This document shows positions 62,278 to 64,000 of a DNA stretch of 64,000 nucleotides, in pieces (the first letter of the stretch is position 1; the number at the start of each line of letters is the position of its first letter). Made by a program: the position numbers and the translations under genes. The notes under the pieces were generated by a model that saw nothing but the letters and a program-made list of their open reading frames with translations, was not told where the DNA came from and made no database searches. Source of the DNA: Closterium sp. Naga37s-1 (taxonomy: Eukaryota > Streptophyta > Zygnematophyceae > Desmidiales > Closteriaceae); contig CANJKZ010000723.1 of assembly GCA_947471745.1 (NCBI GenBank), positions 5,869,001-5,933,000 on the forward strand. The letters are read 5' to 3'.

Positions 62278-63997
62278 CTACAGCAAGTGAGAAAACGTAG
62301 GCACCAAGCCTAGAGTAGTGCAGAAGCGCTGATGATCACCAGCCGGAAGGGCCTTGGTGAACACATCAGCCGTGTTCGCCCGGGTGGGCACGTGGGCGAC
62401 AAGCTGACCACGCTGCTGCAACTCTCGAGCAAGGAAGTAACGAAGAGCGATGTGCTTCGTTCGGTGCTCCATTCTGTGGTCCTGACACAAGGCAATGGCA
62501 GCCTTGTTGTCGACGTACAAAACTGGAGGAGAACGAGGCCTCTCTCCCAAGTCGGTCAGCAGGTAGGTGAGCCAGCGTAACTCCTATGCAGCCATGACCC
62601 CTGCGTAGATCTCAGCCTCACAACTAGAGCTGAGAACAGAAGATGAGCGGGTAGACCGCCAAGAAACAGAGCCAGAGCCAAGGCTGAACGTGTAACCCTA
62701 TGACGACCGCTGCGTAGCCAAGTCGTCAACCCAAGAAGCGTCTGAGTGCCTAGTGAGGACAACTGAGCTCCGCCCTCCAAGCACAAGCCCCATGCCCGAT
62801 GTACTGCACAAGTAGCGCAGTACCCTCTTCGCAGCATCAAAGTGCACCTTTCGGTGCCTACCCGAAGCCACGTAGCGTGCCAGAAGGCCAAGAGGGTACG
62901 CAAGGTCAGGACGAGTACAGGTCATCAGGTACATGAGGCAGCCCACTAGTTCTGGGTATGGGCCACTCCGCTCTACGGACTCGTCCGAAGGTGGAGCTGA
63001 GAGCGAGTGACCGGTAGCCAGAGGAGTGGACTGTGGCGAGGACCAAGTGAAGCCAAAGCGCTGAAGGACCTGCTGTACCATGTGTGACTGAGTCTGTGTG
63101 ATGGTGCGCCGTGCTCTGTCCTGGGTGATCTGCAGGCCAATGTAGCTGCACAGCTCACCCAGGTCTGTGCACGTGTGTCTCTTCTGCAGCTCCGACTTCA
63201 CAAGGGCGAGAGCCTCAGTGTCAGCAGTGGCAAAGACCAAGTTGTCGACGTACACGAGGATGTAGAACGGCGGCAGCGAAGTGTCGGTGCACAGAAACAG
63301 CGACAGGTGAGCAGAGGAAGGTGCAAACCCAAGAGCCGCAAGTGTCGTCCTCAGAGCTTCGTGCCACTCACGAGGTGCCTGACGAAGACCGTAGACTGGC
63401 CGGCGGAGGCTCCACTGGGTACCAAGAGGGAACGACCCAGTGAAGCCAGGTGGGCGGCGCAGCCAGATCTCCTCGTACAAACTACCCTATAAGAACGCTG
63501 TGCTGAAGTCCAGAGAGTGAAGCTCGTAGTCACGCTGAGCGGCACCCGAAGAGTGGTCATATTCAGGGTGGGGGAGAAGGTCTGGAAGAAGTCAACTCAC
63601 TGTCGCAGACTGAAGCCTCGTGCAACGTAACGAGCCTTGAAGACAGGCGGAGAGCCCGGCGGCCGCTTCACCCTGAAAATCCACATGCATCGACTATGTT
63701 CGCCCCAGGAGGGGGAATCTCATCGACGTAAGTGCCTGTGGACTTCCAGGATGCCATCTCTGCGTCCATGGCTGTCTGCCACTGAGAGGAGTACTCACCC
63801 GCGATCGCCTCAGCGTAAGAGCGCGGGGTCGGGATGTCTGGAGCATCCGGGTCTCCCTCAGGGGCAAGCAGCATGGCCACGAGATGAGGTGCAGCGGCTG
63901 CAAGACACTCAAGGTCCTCCTGTCTGTCCTCAAGGACATTCGTGCCAAGAGCACACTCACCCCCGACGGACGGAGGACAGACAGACTCAGACTCCAC
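62278..63997 (-). pseudogene. RT and RNase H of N
   Basis: RT upstream block (63668-63997: QWQTAMDAEMASWKSTGTYV), RT core (62698-63480: RRPVYGLRQAPREWHEALRT, ILVYVDNLVFATADTEALA, LGELCSYIGLQITQDRARR, ELVGCLMYLMTCTRPDLA) and RNase H (62278-62900: HSDASWVDDLATQRSS, RTKHIALRYFLARELQQRGQ, NTADVFTKALPAGDHQRF). A fossil. Confidence 0.85.
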
Positions 63998-64000
63998 AAC

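Larger units (their letters stand above)
61910..64000 (-). mobile_element. Copia element N (runs off the window)
   Basis: The 3' part of a minus-strand short-LTR Copia element: 3' LTR 61910-62047, polypurine tract (GCCTATGGGGGTG, minus strand), 3' UTR, RNase H and RT up to the window edge. Motifs include the same RT upstream block as E and C (SVCPPSVGGECALGTN). The left flank is ACCGCG, and the matching TSD copy lies beyond the window. Broken, with about four or more breaks in the visible part. Confidence 0.88.

Overview
The window is a eukaryotic, retrotransposon-saturated stretch. About 59 of the 64 kb belongs to LTR retroelements, almost all Ty1/copia, plus one Ty3/gypsy chromovirus. I found no convincing host protein-coding gene, rRNA gene or functional tRNA gene. 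The primer-binding sites resemble the initiator-Met tRNA 3' end (TGGTATCAGAGC-like). Together with short-LTR Copia families, a chromodomain Ty3 element and a tRNA-Glu-like SINE, this would suit a green-lineage nuclear genome (alga or plant). That is inference, and the species is not determined.

Layout, left to right. Positions 1-1150 hold two opposed Copia fragments. M (1168-6299, minus), the 5' half of L (6300-8411, minus) and the gag/leader of K (8412-9894, minus) are stacked Copia elements. F (9895-15003, plus) is a different Copia lineage with 454-bp LTRs. D (15003-41924, minus) is a Ty3 chromovirus of about 5.7 kb once its passengers are subtracted. D contains E (16683-20093), B (23131-37037) and C (37261-41183). 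B in turn contains A (29001-35521) and a solo LTR (36320-36468). Target-site duplications (TSDs) are visible for E (AACGC), B (GTCAC), A (GCGCG) and C (CTAGT). Next come a Copia remnant G (41925-43347), a gag fragment (43348-43731) that shares an LTR with the full element I (43732-50234), a second partial LTR of family F (50235-50476), a sliver of K-type leader, and J (50526-56995, plus). K-type leader then resumes and ends in an LTR at about 57405.

Positions 57406-61909 are the only substantial non-LTR territory. They hold a small fold-back, a tRNA-derived SINE (57940-58175), and about 2 kb of strongly pyrimidine-biased sequence built from a decayed 21-bp minisatellite. Element N (61910 to the window end, minus) is cut by the window edge.

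How it fits together: the history reads as repeated insertion of retroelements into retroelements. K appears to be the outermost shell, then F, then G and D, then B, C and E, then A. Relative ages from LTR pairs (by eye) agree: E identical, I under 1%, A about 6%, B about 9%, J about 9%. Most elements are broken fossils. E and the reverse-transcriptase part of C keep long uninterrupted frames but lack gag, protease and all or most of integrase. Signals worth a second look include twin conserved mini-hairpins in the 3' untranslated regions, an enlarged CX13CX4HX4C zinc knuckle, a GW/WG-rich segment in F, and element-specific GC-rich tandem-repeat leaders.
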